From Undaria pinnatifida (Eukaryota > Sar > Phaeophyceae > Laminariales > Alariaceae): a stretch of DNA of 64,000 nt. Shown here piece after piece: positions 10,609-22,589 of the stretch (position 1 is the first letter of the stretch; every line of letters starts with the position of its first letter). The stretch covers positions 15,261,129-15,325,128 of the forward strand of contig JABAKD010000002.1 in assembly GCA_012845835.1 (NCBI GenBank). The letters run 5' to 3'. A program made the translations under genes and the position numbers. The notes below the pieces were generated by a model, which saw only the letters and a program-made list of their open reading frames with translations, did no database searches and was not told the DNA's origin.

Positions 10609-11460
10609 TTGGCCAGGGCCCAGCAACGGAGTCAATCGGGATCAGGGACTACCGCCTTCCTGAGGACGAGGCCTGTAGACTTAGCTAGAACCATCCCTGC
10701 ATCAGAGTGCGTGACTGCGGGGAAAAGATTTCTGGAGATAGAGGAATTCCTGGCGGCGAGATGCCCACGCTGCGGTGAAGCGGGGGTTAATACGCGGCAT
10801 GCGCTATTGTGTCACCGAGCGGGCGCACAAGTAAACCAGCACCAACTCCTCGTGTACGCGCTCTCCCGCACCCTTAAGAGCATGTCCGTCCGCCACCAGG
10901 TGGAAAGCGGAGCCCCGTTCCACGCAGACAGGGATTTGCGAATGGACATCGTGATGGAGGCAGGTGGACTAAGAGATGCGACGGCACCGGAGTATCGCGA
11001 CAAGTCGATACTCCTCGACGTGACGTATGCGGGCCCACAAGCAGGGGTCCACATGCGGGCAGGAAGCGTGGATCGAAACGGATCAGCAGCTGCCACTTCC
11101 GAGGCGCGCAAGCGCAACCACTACGCTCGTCCGGGACAGGTGCTCTTCGACAAACGCAGCCACAAACTCGCCACCCTCGCGGTGGAAAGCTTTGGGCGCC
11201 TCGGTAAAGAAGGCAGCCACCTGATAGATCATGTGGCGGCAAGCATCGTTGGAGGGACGGACGCATCGTCCCTAGCGCGGAAAGGCGTGTGCAAGGAGCG
11301 ACCATTCCACATAATTTCTGTGACCACTCAGGTCGCGATTTCGCACAGAGTTCATCGATGTAGACTATCTCTGAGAGATCGTCAGGCCGCGAGGGGAAGG
11401 GAGGAAGAATCGGGAGGACTACGGCCACTGGCCTGGGGTGGCAATGTTGATGAGGATTAA
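10609..11460 (+). pseudogene. LINE CCHC knuckle and restriction-like endonuclease
   Basis: The frame is 283 codons, with TTG as the first possible start. It has C52-x2-C55-x8-H64-x3-C68 (CPRCGEAG...HALLC), then an acidic cluster typical of the RLE of R2-like LINEs: RMDIVM (D113) and ILLDVTYAGP (D137). In R2-type elements a CCHC motif followed by an RLE nicks the target DNA for target-primed reverse transcription. The spacing is looser than the classical PD-x12-14-D pattern, and no upstream ATG is in frame. It is the best-preserved part of the LINE. Confidence 0.7.
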
Positions 11461-11679
11461 GGTAGACTCTCAGCTAAAACATATGTAGGAAAAGGAAATA
11501 GTAGATAAAAGGAGAAGGTGTGGGGAAAGGAAATGGGCAAATGGTTGGCGGAAGATACCACTGCATTATGGTGCGATCATTCGACTTCATATTAGGTACT
11601 ACTGCTGCTTTATGAAAGGATATTCGGTTTATATTGGAGAGGCATATACGCTACATTGTCGGAGGGCAAAAATAATAAT
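11461..11679 (+). other. LINE 3' tail
   Basis: Noncoding, A/G-rich after the last stop, ending at the minisatellite. No poly(A) tail is visible. Confidence 0.5.
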
Positions 11680-11965
11680 CATCATATAGTACGATATAGT
11701 ATTATTTAGTATGATATATTAATAGTATAATATAGTGTAATATAGTATGATACAGTATGATATAGTACGATATACCAGGATATAGTATGATACAGTATGA
11801 TATAGTATGATATAGTATGATATAGTGCGGTATAGTACGATATAGTATGATATAGTATAATGTAGTATGATATAGTATGATGTAGTATGATGTATATAAT
11901 ATAGTATGATGTAGTATGATATAGTATGATATAGTACGATATAGCACGATATAGTACGATAGAGG
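11680..11965 (+). repeat. TATGATATAG minisatellite, right block
   Basis: Same unit and orientation as 5970-6771. Near 11712-11730 one unit carries an extra TTAATA (GATATA-TTAATA-GTATAA) where the array predicts GATATAGTATGA. Confidence 0.95.
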
Positions 11966-12368
11966 TGCACCAACCATTCACGTTTTTTTCTAAGGTGTTC
12001 CTCACCTTACTAAGGACGTGGTCAAGACTTGTCCTTCTTAACCCCAAAACTGTTTTGTTTTGGTTTGGGTTAAGAAGTACAATAATAAAACTCATATCAC
12101 ACCTTGTTACCTGATAAAAAAAAGACATGGCCTAGGTACGCAAAGAGAATCAAGAAAAAAAAGAATGGCCTATTTCTAATGGTTCAGACCATTTTGGGTT
12201 AAGGAGCATCACCCTTCAGAAAACAGGATAGCCCAAAAAAAGTATATCTCTATCCTAGCATGGGTCTATAGATAACCTATAGTCTATACTATCGTACAAC
12301 TGCAACCTGTAGAATCGTGTGGACTGATCGTTGTGATTGATAATGTTATTAATGTGCCCTATCGATCA
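11966..12368. other. Spacer with a hairpin; no gene
   Basis: A perfect 11-bp stem, CTTCTTAACCC (12034-12044) pairing with GGGTTAAGAAG (12067-12077), is followed by A-rich tracts. Nothing else is recognised before the copia LTR. Confidence 0.5.
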
Positions 12369-12775
12369 TGTTAAGAAATGGGCAGTATGTACATAGCCTA
12401 TTGACTTAATGCTTCGTAAGTTGCGGTTCAACTAATTACATCGCACTAGTAACGGGATATTTAGGAGTCCTTTCAGCTGTTAGTTTTTGCAGTCGACGAG
12501 TTGCAGCGACAAACCGTCGATAGACGTTGCTGTAAGAGGCCATCAAGATTAGAGGAACTGGAGGGTTTTTCACACACCCCACGTTCATTCGTCGAACCGC
12601 ATCTGAATTTATCACAGTTCATCGTCCACAGCCTTTGTTGCCCTCAAGCGGCCTTTTTCAAGCGTCATCCATTCTTCACATCCTCGACATACAGGGTGTC
12701 TGCTCAGTCAGTTTAACAGCTGACAGCGCCTTTCTTTGCTGCCTATTGCAGGAGTATCATCCAATATTCCTTACA
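12369..12775 (+). repeat. Copia 5' LTR
   Basis: 407 bp, starts TGTTAAGAAATGGGC and ends near TTACA. Matches 18491-18893 along its length. Confidence 0.9.
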
Positions 12776-13249
12776 GGTTTTTTGAGCCATCGTTTTTTCA
12801 GCGCAGCGCGAGCATAGGGAACCCTCAAGGACCCGGAGCAGGAGCAGCAGCTGGGGATTTTTACACAAAGCTTCTCAGCTTAATTTTGATTCTACACAAA
12901 GCTTCTCAGCGTTATTTTGATATTTTCAGCGATCCGACGACACAGCTCGGTTCCGCGATCCAGGGGCCCAACACAGACTCGGACGGGTGTTTGTTTTGTT
13001 TTCACCACCCCGACCGAGACTCGGGTTCGTCTTGTATCTATTATCTACCATTAATATATATTCCAACAGACTCGGGCGAGTTTGTCTGCTGGTGTGCCTG
13101 TTCGTTTGTCTGTTTGTCTGTTCAGGTCTGTTTGTTTTTTTGTTCCTTTGCTTTTGCGGTACAGCGACCGAGACTCGAGTTATTTTATCTACTGTATTCA
13201 TCTACTATTCGCTGCAGGAACAGATCCGCTTTAGCGTCGAGCGGTCGCC

Positions 13250-14180
13250 ATGAAGAGCGTGGCGTCCAACAACACCCAGATGGTCACCAAGAACTGCCCC
13301 GTCTGTGCCGGCAGGAACAAGGAGTCCTTTCAAGAATATAAGATCAAGCTGCGCGTCTGCCTGTCTCTCTACAGCGAGGCCGTATTCGAAGCGCTTCAAG
13401 GCAAGGCCCAGCCATCATCATTTACTCTGGGCAGCACCGACACCGCGACGCTTAATGCTGTCGCTGAGCACAAATGGCTACAGGCGAACCAAGATCTCTG
13501 GAGTGTTCTAGTTCTCACCACATCTGGCTCCGCCAACAACGCCGTCAAGAAGTTCGAGGGGAAGCGGACAAAAGATAGAGCGGAACATGGACAGCTGGCG
13601 TGGAAGGCTCTGACTGACAAGTACAACGGCCACACTAAAGAGGCCAGAAGGGTGTGCCATGAGAAACTCGTCAACAAGAAGATGGAGCCCGGCCAGGATC
13701 CGGACGACCTATTTTTTGTTCTGGATGAATGCCGTGACCTCCTCGAGGAAATGGGACGGACAATACACGACGAGAGGTACAAGGACATTATTCTCCAAGC
13801 ACTTCCGCCCAAGTACGAGAGGGTACGAACCGCCAGCAACGAGAGGCGGGGCTTTGGGCTGGACGGCCTTTGGGACATGGTGCACGCTATGTACGTCGAC
13901 AGCCGCTCTCTGTCAACGCTAAGCCGGTGGTGGGGCACGCCAGCAATAATATGCAGTGCAATTTCTGCAAAGGATTCGGACGCGTCACGCAGGACTGCGC
14001 CATCCTGAAGAAGGAGCACCGGCGTGGGCCCAATCCGGGGGGTCAGCAACATCAGCGAAAACAGCACTTGCCCCGTCACGGTACAAAAGCAGGATCAGGA
14101 GACGCGAGGAAAGGGAGAGATATAAATCAGTGGTGCTCTTTCCATAAGAGCACTACGCATAGCGATGCGGACTGCCGCAC
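13250..14180 (+). pseudogene. Copia gag region
   Basis: It begins at an ATG and encodes a copia-type gag (UBN2-like helical core with ALTDKYNG, DPDDLFFVLDECRDLL and ILQALPPKYE words), then a nucleocapsid-like Cys-rich knuckle and a basic Gly/Gln/His-rich tail. Fossil; treated as part of the element above. Confidence 0.8.
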
Positions 14181-14250
14181 CTAACGTGGTGTCGGCAGTG
14201 CAAATGCCGGTAACGCCAACTATTCCGCTAACTACATCGACCACCCGATT

Positions 14251-14760
14251 TTGTTCGCCGCAGTGGAAGCGCCGACGGAGGAGGAAGCATTTTGGCCATT
14301 CGGACCCACGGATGAATCAGTTGACACCAGCGGGCTGTTCGGGTCTTTCGGTGACGTCAGCGGAGAAGAGATTGATGACTTGCTCTCCATGGTCGAGGAA
14401 GAACCGATGCAGCAACTGGAATTCCTAGAGCACGTCGTCGGGGGTTTGACGGCTATGACCATTATTGCTCTAGTGATGGTGGCTATTCTCCACTATCTGT
14501 GGCTCACGTTTGGCAACTCCCCTCATACGCGAATGGTCAAGAACACCTATAGACAGCCCAAAGTCTTTGGGGGCATCACCAGTACGGAAGACGGGTCGAC
14601 TCTCACAATCGATCTCACCGCGAGGCCGCGGACACGCTGCAGCAACGACTCCATAAATGTGCTGGTGGACAGTGGCGCGTCGGATTGTTGTTTTAACCAC
14701 GCCATCATCCCCGGATTTCGGGACAGACTGGAAGAGTACAATGTCTTGATCGTGCCACAA
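14251..14760 (+). pseudogene. Copia region between gag and protease, with a hydrophobic segment and protease
   Basis: An acidic stretch leads into a ~22-residue hydrophobic run near 14440-14510 that resembles a membrane segment. The aspartic protease signature LVDSGAS follows near 14660. A membrane-like segment between gag and protease is not standard in textbook copia elements. Confidence 0.65.
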
Positions 14761-15089
14761 AAAATCTCAACCGCCGGGGGGGGGGTAATCAAATGGCACT
14801 GCGCAGGGAGTGCTCCGGGGCCACGATGGTTGACGACACGGGAGTGGGACCGTTAAATTCAACTTCCATGTATGATTGTGCCTGGCTTAGGGCGTAACCT
14901 GTTCTCTGTCAAGCAAACTGCGAGTAACGGTGTGGTGTCTGTCTTTGACATGACCGACCTAAGGCTGGAAAGACACAACCACACATTTCCGCTCCAAGAG
15001 CTGGGGCACGATCTTTATTCTTTTTCGCTGGACCTCGCCGGCGGTGGCAACGGGCCGGAGCTGGCAATGCAGGCTGCGGCGAAGGCCAA

Positions 15090-16100
15090 CCTGTGGCATC
15101 GGTGACTAAAACTCCTCAACCGCAAGAGCTTAAGCCTTCTTAAAAACCTTGATAACAACGGGGCGAGTTTCGACGGGCCTGTGCCAGACTGCGATGTGTG
15201 CGCCGTGGGCAAGAGTCACCAGCTGGCTCATCCCAAGACCGCCAATCACAAGGTTGACCTCCCTTTCCAACTCGTTTTCTCAGACCTGATGGTTTAATCC
15301 CAGAGGCTCTCGGGGGCTACAAGTACATCACAAAGATCTCCGACGAGTACACCAAGTGGACGGACCATTATTTGCTGAAGTCTAAGCACGGCGCTCTCAG
15401 CTCATTTCAGGTATTCGTACAATCTGTGGCGATTCCAAGTGGTTTTCGCGTCGAGCGGTTGAAGGTGGACAGAGGAGGTGAATTCATCAGCAGGGAGTTC
15501 CAGGACTACTGCCTTCAGACGGGAGTGTCGCTCGAGTACGCCAGCACCAACACGCGGCAGCAAATCGGCATATCCGAACGCGTTGGAACTCTTGCAGCTA
15601 TGGTGCGGTGTATGCTTGACGACAGTGGACTTCTAAAGTTTCTATGGGGAGAATTGATGTTCATGGCGGCGTTTCTGGGCGACAGGGCACCGCACTCTGC
15701 GATCGGTATGCATGTCTCCGTACAAAATGCTAAACGGGACAGAGCCGGACCTGAAACTTCTTCGAGTCATCCGTGCCCGGGCCTTCATGCATATTGAGAC
15801 GTACCCCAAAAAGCTTGACCTCAAGGCGGTGGAAGGGCGACGTGTTGGGTACAGCAACAACAGCAAGAGCTATCGAGTGTACAAGCCGGCCACCCGGCAA
15901 ATTATGGGCAGCCGGAACGTCATGTTCATCGAAACACTATCACGCCTATTCCCGCCACCGTTGGAAGAAACTTCGCGGCAGGTTAATCCGCAAAGCAACG
16001 GCATGGACGATCACAACTACATCACAGAAGACGACTTTCTGCGCGATCTTCGCGATTACACTTCCGTGTTGGAACCCGCTTCCCGGTGCTTCTGCTGACC
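15090..16100 (+). pseudogene. Copia integrase region
   Basis: A pre-integrase-like KANLWHR and the later CDVCAVGKSH knuckle precede a DDE core with VERLKVDRGGEF, GVSLEYAS and RVGTLAAMVRCML. The copia C-terminal LDLKAVEGRRVGY block follows. Fossil and interrupted. Confidence 0.75.
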
Positions 16101-16649
16101 ACATCGCCGTTGGCGGGTTCTCAGACAATCCACCGGTGGCTGAGCTCTTGGAGCGGATCGGCGAGATCACTAGGAGGGACACACTGCGCGGAGGAGCTGC
16201 AGGACCACCACAAGAAGGGGTGATGCCCGGGGGAGAGCCTACGGACCGATTTTCGCAGGAGGTTGTTCTCGAACCACAGGCGCAGGCGGTGTCACCCACG
16301 GGAGCGTCCCTAGAAGCACCACTGGCTGGATCACAGCCGCTTCAACAGCGGGGATAATCGCTTCTAGAAGCGACTCCTGCGGTTACGCGTGGCGGCACTG
16401 CAGCAAAATCGTTTGTGAGGCGTAACACTCACGACAACCGTTCAGATTCTGCTTACCTAGAGGCGATCGCCACCGGGCCCGCGCTGTCTGAGATCCGAGG
16501 GCTAAGGCTCTATACCAAGGAAATCCTGCCGGATATCGCGCATGAGACGTACGGAGCAGACTCTGCCGTTGAATACGCCTACGTTGCCCCGACCATTCAA
16601 AGATGTTCGGCCGGGGAGAATGCTGAAGTAACTCCAAAAACCTTTTAAG

Positions 16650-17500
16650 GAGGCCACGACTCTACCGGTCAAAGCGCAGTGGAAAGCAGCCTCGGATAAG
16701 GAATTGGCAAGCCTGAAAAAGAACAATGTCTACACCCACCTGCCGGCGACCTCTGACCCCGCAGGATACAAGATGATCGGCAGTAGATAGATTTACAAGG
16801 TCAAGGCGGACAACTCACACAAGGGGCGCGTTGTTGTACTAGGATGGGGGCAATTGCCGTGCATTGATTGCGACGGCATGTTTGCTCCCGTCTGCAGACT
16901 CCAGAGCTGTATGGTGCTGGCAATAGGGACGGAGTACACTCTGGAGTGTTAGCAGCTAGACTACAGCACCGCGTTTCTGAACGCCGATGTCACAGAGGAA
17001 GTTGACGTCAAGATGGCACCCGGATACGAGCAATTCGACGAAAACGGAGTCCTACTGGTAATGATGCTTTTGAAAAGTCCATACCGCCTTCGCCAGAGCC
17101 CGACCAACTGGTGGAACACGATCGACAAACATGTGATGGAAATTGACTTCACAAGTATCAAGTAAGACGCGTGCGTTTACACCTACTCGGAGTGCGGCGC
17201 CATTTATATCCTGACCCTGTATGTCGAAGACGTTCTCTTGCTCGGATAAGACGTCCGGGTGCCAAGGCGGATCAAGCAAAAGCTCATGAGTCGTTTCTCA
17301 ATGACGGACATGGGCGACGTGTCACTCGTGCTCGGGGTGGCTGTTATCTGTGACCGCGAGAAGGAGACGGCATGGCAAGCTGCAATTCAACGTACATGCC
17401 TGGTGTGGGAAAAGAGCTGTCGCTGGACCAGCCGGAGGAGAGGCTTCTATGTAAGGAGGGAAAACAGCGCTTCCAGGCCATCACGGGCATAGTAGTGTAC
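16650..17500 (+). pseudogene. Copia reverse transcriptase region
   Basis: Fragments of a copia RT are readable in several frames, including TLPVKAQWKAASDKELASL-like and SPYRLRQSPTNWWNTI-like text. The region is heavily decayed. Confidence 0.65.
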
Positions 17501-17699
17501 CTTGGATAGGTGACTAGCTATGACATCTTTTACGCCGTCAACCAACTGGAAAGGACGATGTCTAAACCATCGGAAGCCCACATGGCGGCAGCCAAACATC
17601 TACTTCGCTACCATCGCCATCACGTACAAGCAAGGTGGCTTCAAGTTGACTGCATTTATTTTCGGATGCAAACTGGGGCAACAACCCGGACAACGGCAT

Positions 17700-18119
17700 G
17701 TCGGTGTCATATTTATGGTCTTCCTTGCAAACGCCCCGGTTAGCTTCAAGGGGGGGCTGCAGGGGCTGACAGCGCAGTCCACTATGGAGGCAGAACTCGT
17801 GGTCGCAGCGCTAGTGATGAAGGAGGCGGTGTTCTGCTCTAACATGATGAAGAAACTGGGATTCGGCACGCGCTTCGACAGCGTACCACTATATATTGTC
17901 AACACCTCGGCTCTGCACGCCACCGGAAATTGGACCTACAGCTCGCGAGACAAGCACGTGGCTATACGGTACTTCTTCATCCAGGAGTTAGTCAAGGGGG
18001 GCCGAATCACGGTCAAATATGTGAAGACAAAGGACCAGCTCGCCGACATTGGCATCAAACATCTCAGCAAGCAAAGGCAGCGCTATCTCCTCAAGTTGAC
18101 CAGAAAATTCAGGGCCTGA
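17700..18119 (+). pseudogene. Copia RNase H region
   Basis: It contains TAQSTMEAELVVAALVMKEA, the copia RNase H 'STAEAE' block, then DKHVAIRYFFIQELV and TKDQLADIGIKHL, ending close to the 3' noncoding part. Confidence 0.8.
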
Positions 18120-18254
18120 AATTGAGAAGTGTAGACGATCAAGCCGTAGGGGTTCCTTTTTTTGTTGATTGTCTTTACTTGCTTGTTTTCGCGGGAATGG
18201 GGGAGTTACATTACACACGCTATATGGTTTTGTATACATTATCAGTGTTTTAGT

Positions 18255-18440
18255 GAAGTAGCGTTGCTTCCAACATGTGCTGGCGTCCGTTAGCCATGAT
18301 CGGTACTTTAGTCATGTGTACATCGCTTCCAACAAGTGCTGATGATCGTTAGCCATGATCGGCGCTTTGGTAATGTTTCTATCGCTTCCAACAAGTGCTG
18401 GTGATCGTTGGCCATGATCAGGACTTTAGTAATATTCTAT
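18255..18440 (+). repeat. Three ~60-bp tandem repeats before the copia 3' LTR
   Basis: Three units share ATCGCTTCCAACAAGTGCTG and GATCGTTAGCCATGATCGG. They lie between the RNase H end and the polypurine tract. Their role is unknown. Confidence 0.85.
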
Positions 18441-18481
18441 CGCCCTGGAACACTCATCGTTTAAGCCTTGCGACTTGCATT

Positions 18482-18490
18482 GAGGGGGAG
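18482..18490 (+). promoter_or_regulatory. Copia polypurine tract
   Basis: GAGGGGGAG directly abuts the 3' LTR start TGTTAAG. This is the usual place of the plus-strand primer in LTR elements. Confidence 0.85.
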
Positions 18491-18893
18491 TGTTAAGAAA
18501 TAGGCAGTATCTACATAGCTTATTGACTTAATGCTTCGTAAGTTGCGGTTCAACTAATTACATCGCACTAGTAACGGGATATTTAGGAGTCCTTTCAGCA
18601 GTTCTTGTAGTCGACGAGTTGCAGCGACAAGCCGTCGATAAAAGTTGCTGTAAGAGGCCATCAAGATTAGAGGAACTAGAGTGTTTGCACACACCCCACG
18701 TTCACTCGTCGAACCGCATCTGAACTTATCACAGTTCATCGTCCTAAGCCTTTGTTGCCCTCGAGCGGCCTTTGTCAAGTGTCACCCATTCTTCACATCC
18801 TCGACATACAGGGTGTCTGCTCAGTCAGTTTAAACAACTGACAGCGCCAACCTTTGCTGCCTATTGCAGGAGTATCATCCAATATTCCCAACA
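18491..18893 (+). repeat. Copia 3' LTR
   Basis: 403 bp, TGTTAAGAAATAGGC to about CCAACA. Confidence 0.9.
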
Positions 18894-19197
18894 TATAATG
18901 TTGTTGATAGCGCTCACCACTTTTCTTTAGATTCCACAAAAGAGCTTCTTTGTGTTCTTCGTTTTTGCCCGGTGGCTACGAGTAACAGAGTAACATGATA
19001 TACCGGTAATACACATATACTCCGGAGTATATATATTAGCTCATGCATTGAAGTTAACTATACAACCCGAAGGGGGACTTTGTAACTGATAAATGGTCAT
19101 GGTCATGGTCATTCTTTATAGAAACACATAGAGATAGTTCGAACTAAACCGCTTACCACGAGTGTGAGCGCGCAGCGTATGGTACGAATATCATAAA
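18894..19197. other. Spacer, no gene seen
   Basis: AT-rich, with a short GGTCAT triplet repeat near 19094-19112. Confidence 0.4.
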
Positions 19198-19367
19198 AAA
19201 TGAAAATACACTCCAGCTGTGAGATCGAAGATTTCGTCGAAACTCATCTTTGCAAGCTGTGTGTGATACTCCGATCGCGCGTATTACGAGTTGTGTGTCC
19301 TCATTAGGGATATAGGTCGGCGACTCCCCTTACAACTACATACAGTGTATGTAGCTATCAGGGTCAA
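19198..19367 (+). repeat. Interspersed repeat family 'ACTCCAGCTGTGAGATC', copy 2
   Basis: Matches 5807-5970 almost throughout. It differs mainly by loss of an AAGGCTTG-like segment and a TACATACAGTG duplication near its end. Confidence 0.8.
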
Positions 19368-19377
19368 CAGGGTGATG

Positions 19378-20700
19378 TTAGTCAGTCTGTGCGCGGAAAC
19401 TATAAAACCCGTTTCTGAGGGGGACAAAATCTGACAGCTGTGGAGGGAAATGTATCCGTTTATCAAGTGAATCCTGTAATTCGAATGACCGGTGAGGGGG
19501 GGGCGGAGTTTTGAAGGACGTGGGGGCCTGGTTTTGATCAAAAGCGAGCGTGGTTGGAGGGGGGGGGGGGAGGGGGGGGGGGGGGGGCGGACGGGCGGGC
19601 AATTTGTGCATGTAAGCTATGAATCCTTTAAGGGGATAAATCTGACGGTTTTGGGAAAAAAACAAACAAACAAAAAAAAACGCACCAGTTTATCATAGGG
19701 GGGGGGGTTGGGGCGGGGGGGGGGCGTGTGGGGCAGCTCAATCTGTGCGTGGAAACTATACATTGTTTTGAGGGGATAAATGTGACGGTTTTGGAAAGAA
19801 TGCATCAGTTTATCATGTATATCCTGGGGTAAGTCATACAATCAGTGAGTAGAGAGAGGGCGGAGTGTTCGAGGGGGTGGGGTTGGGATGGGGTGGGGGG
19901 GTTTGGGGAGGTGGGGGGTGGGGGCGGGGGGGGGGGGGGGGAGGGGGGGGAGGAAGGGTTTTAGGTGAGGGGTTTGTTATACGTGTGGTGCTAGGTCTAG
20001 GCGATGGTGTGGGTGGTGGGGAAGAAGGGGGCGTTCGGGGCGGGGGGGGGGGGGGGGGGAAGCAGCGGCATGGATGGCTCTAGAAAGATAATGAGGTGAT
20101 ATCCAGTGCGTGAAGTGTTTATTTATCTGGCGGATTTCGATATTAGGTGGGGCGTTTGAGCAAGGGAGAGCGAGAAGGGGGGGGGGGGGGGATTTTTTTG
20201 GAGGTTTAGGTCACAAATAATATTCAAACACACTCCGGCTGTGAGATCAAAGATATGTAGGGGCTTGTTATACTCGTGGTGCTAGGTCTAGGCGATCGTG
20301 CGGGTGGTTGGAAAAGAGGGGGCGTTGGAGGGGGGGGTTTTGGGGGCGGTGGGGGGAAATAATGAAAACTACGTCATGGATGGTCAGAAAGATAATGACG
20401 TGATATCAACTGCGTATAGGTGTTTATTACTCTGGCCGATTTCGATTGTGAGTGGGGCGTTTGGACAAACTAGGCGGAAGGGGGGGGGGGGGGGGGGAGG
20501 GATCGGGGGACGGGGGGGGGGGGGGGGAAGGGGGGGTGTTTTTTATGAACAAGAGGGATCAGGGGAGGGGGACGGGAAGGGGGGGGGGCGGGGGGCGGGG
20601 GGCGGGACATTTCAATATGTGCGCGGAAACTATAAACCCTCAAAGGGGACAAACCTGACGATTGAAGCAATAGGACATCCCTTTATATCATCTGCCTTGT
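19378..20700 (+). repeat. G-run-rich degenerate tandem repeat
   Basis: A module TGTGCGCGGAAACTATAAA plus GAGGGGACAAATCTGACG recurs near 19386, 19605 (partial), 19742 and 20613. The module TTGTTATACGTGTGGTGCTAGG recurs near 19974 and 20268. Runs of 8-20 G lie between them. Poly-Gly frames here are artefacts. The strand asymmetry (G on plus) could favour G-quadruplexes. Confidence 0.8.
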
Positions 20701-20838
20701 AATGTTTACTATTCTAGAAGGTTTGATGTTAGATGCAGCATGCAACCCAGTGTTTAAGTGTAGTAAATACCGTGTTAAATCTTCATAATTTGCTGTTGTA
20801 CATGGATCGAAAGCTAGAATATTTTACAGAATATTTGT

Positions 20839-21030
20839 AGTCACCATTATTTTTTGACATCGCTAATTATACGAAAGAGATACGTATTGCCAAATTCAAC
20901 AGGCGAGGTGATGTGGTCATGCACTGTTTGTCACCACCATCATACAGTTACCATTATTTTCTGACATCGCTAATTATACGAAAGAGATACGTATTGTCAT
21001 ATACAACATGCGAGGTGATGTATGTGGCCA
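20839..21030 (+). repeat. ~104-bp tandem duplication
   Basis: CACCATTATTTTTTGACATCG through GCATGCACTG occurs at about 20841-20926 and again at 20946-21031 with small differences. Confidence 0.75.
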
Positions 21031-22589
21031 TGCACTGTCTCCGCCATTGGGCACTAGAGGGAGAAATGCGAATCGTCAGTTTTTTTAAGGAACGCTTGGT
21101 ATACATGCGCTCAATTACGAATATCGTAGCATCATGCTCCGCCGTCGCCGTTTAATTTCTTGATCTATCTTGATATTGTTGCATCATAGTTCGGACAGCC
21201 AGTACATGTACCTACATTTGTACGGTGATCCATTCATTGCTCACGGTACGAAATGACACACGAGAAAGAAATAATGCGTCTCCACCCTTCAGTCGAGCTC
21301 TCCTAGATCTATCTTGCGACTGCGTTTGCGTGAGGACAGACCCCTCTGTATGGTGTGTAGGTCAGGCAACAGAATGTGCTTGAGGCAAAAGCTATTCAAC
21401 AAGCGGGGGTCCCGCCCTCCCCCCCCTGACTTTGTTTTGTGTACCATCCTACTACTAACCACGGACCTCCGCCAATATAGTCTAGTCTTCTAGTCTTCTA
21501 GTCTATCATCCTACTGACTAACCACGGATTATCTCGGTAAACATCGTACGAGTAGTCAGCCCTCTGATAATCTAATAATCTAATAATGTAGAGTAACTAA
21601 TAGCAAGCTCTGAGTGGCCGAAGCTGTAAGTAATTGATCTTTGTCTCATTTTGGTGGTAATGCTTTCCCTCTCAAGAAAAGGGATTGGCACCCAGAGAAA
21701 GCTGCGATTCTTTCGTGTTCCAGACATACATATCCACCGCAGTTGGCGTCGACGTCAGCACGACAAAATATCTACCTACCGTCACATACGGACTGGACGG
21801 GTGGGTAGGGTACCCTGCGGAGTTTTTATGGAAACAAGATCTTAGAATAAATAAATGCAGGCAATACGTAACAGATATCCTGGGCCCTGGTGTTGCTTGT
21901 GAAATTGTCCGTGGCTTGCAAACAACCTCCTCGCACCCTCTACTCTCCCCATCACGAACAAGTATCAGTATTGTGTCTTTCCATATCTTGTGGCGCAATG
22001 CGTTGATTGATTGCGTGCAGTGTTGATTCTTTCAGGAAAATTTTGTGTTTGACCGCTTGCGACACTATCTAAGTCACCTCCGCGTAGTAAATGTTGTCAT
22101 TTTTAATGCCTGTGAATTGTGTTGTTTCCAATAATAAGGTGAGCAACTTGCATAGAGTTTTGCGTATAGAGCACGTTTAGTATTTGCTGTAGTAGTTCGT
22201 GGCAGACTGTCGAATACTCCCCTCGTAACCCTGTACATATAACGCAAGTTCATCATGCTGGCATAACAAGATAGACACGAGGTAGACATCACCATCACAG
22301 CAAGCAACGTTGCAAGCAACGTTCAACGTGAGAGCTGTGGTGGTGGTATACTGGTGCTTTAAAGCACATACCTGGTAATAATACCAGGTACGATATAAAA
22401 GACCTCCTGGAGTAAAAGGTGCAATAGACAATAGACGCCGTTGGCCGGTGTTTAGTACCAACCACATGGTACGTGTTGATGGGCCCATGTATGTATCGGT
22501 TCCTGCCCATCCAATATACATAGGTGAGACACAGTCCAGAGTACCCTATTGAGAGATCCAAGAAGAGGCTACTATTGTGTTGTTGTTTA
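21031..22589. other. No supported gene
   Basis: Only short frames with no recognised product. A CTAGTCTT microrepeat lies near 21480-21505, an AATCTAATAATCT repeat near 21565, and a short palindrome ACCTGGTAATAATACCAGGT at 22370-22389. Confidence 0.4.

Larger units (their letters stand above)
6772..11675 (+). mobile_element. Decayed RLE-type LINE (non-LTR retrotransposon)
   Basis: The order is zinc-binding N-terminal cassettes, reverse transcriptase, CCHC knuckle, restriction-like endonuclease, short 3' tail. This is the layout of early-branching LINEs with an RLE (R2/NeSL/CRE-like group). It is broken: the reading frame shifts repeatedly (main frames 7125-7712, 7839-8648, 8420-8998, 9221-9577, 9438-10055, 10327-10605, 10609-11460), and the RT finger motifs expected upstream of motif A are not visible between ~9000 and 9220. 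The same 10-bp minisatellite flanks both ends, suggesting insertion into the array. The exact 5' end is not determined. Confidence 0.8.
12369..18893 (+). mobile_element. Ty1/copia LTR retrotransposon, broken fossil
   Basis: Direct LTRs (12369-12775 and 18491-18893) both start TGTTAAG. The internal order is gag, protease, integrase, reverse transcriptase, RNase H, which defines the copia group. The LTRs differ at about 25 places by eye (roughly 6%), so the insertion is not recent. The coding region is broken, with about ten breaks. No target duplication is evident at the outer edges. Confidence 0.93.

Noticed and set aside
19492-20702. Gly-rich and Pro-rich frames
   Set aside because: Produced by poly-G runs; no conserved residues outside the runs.
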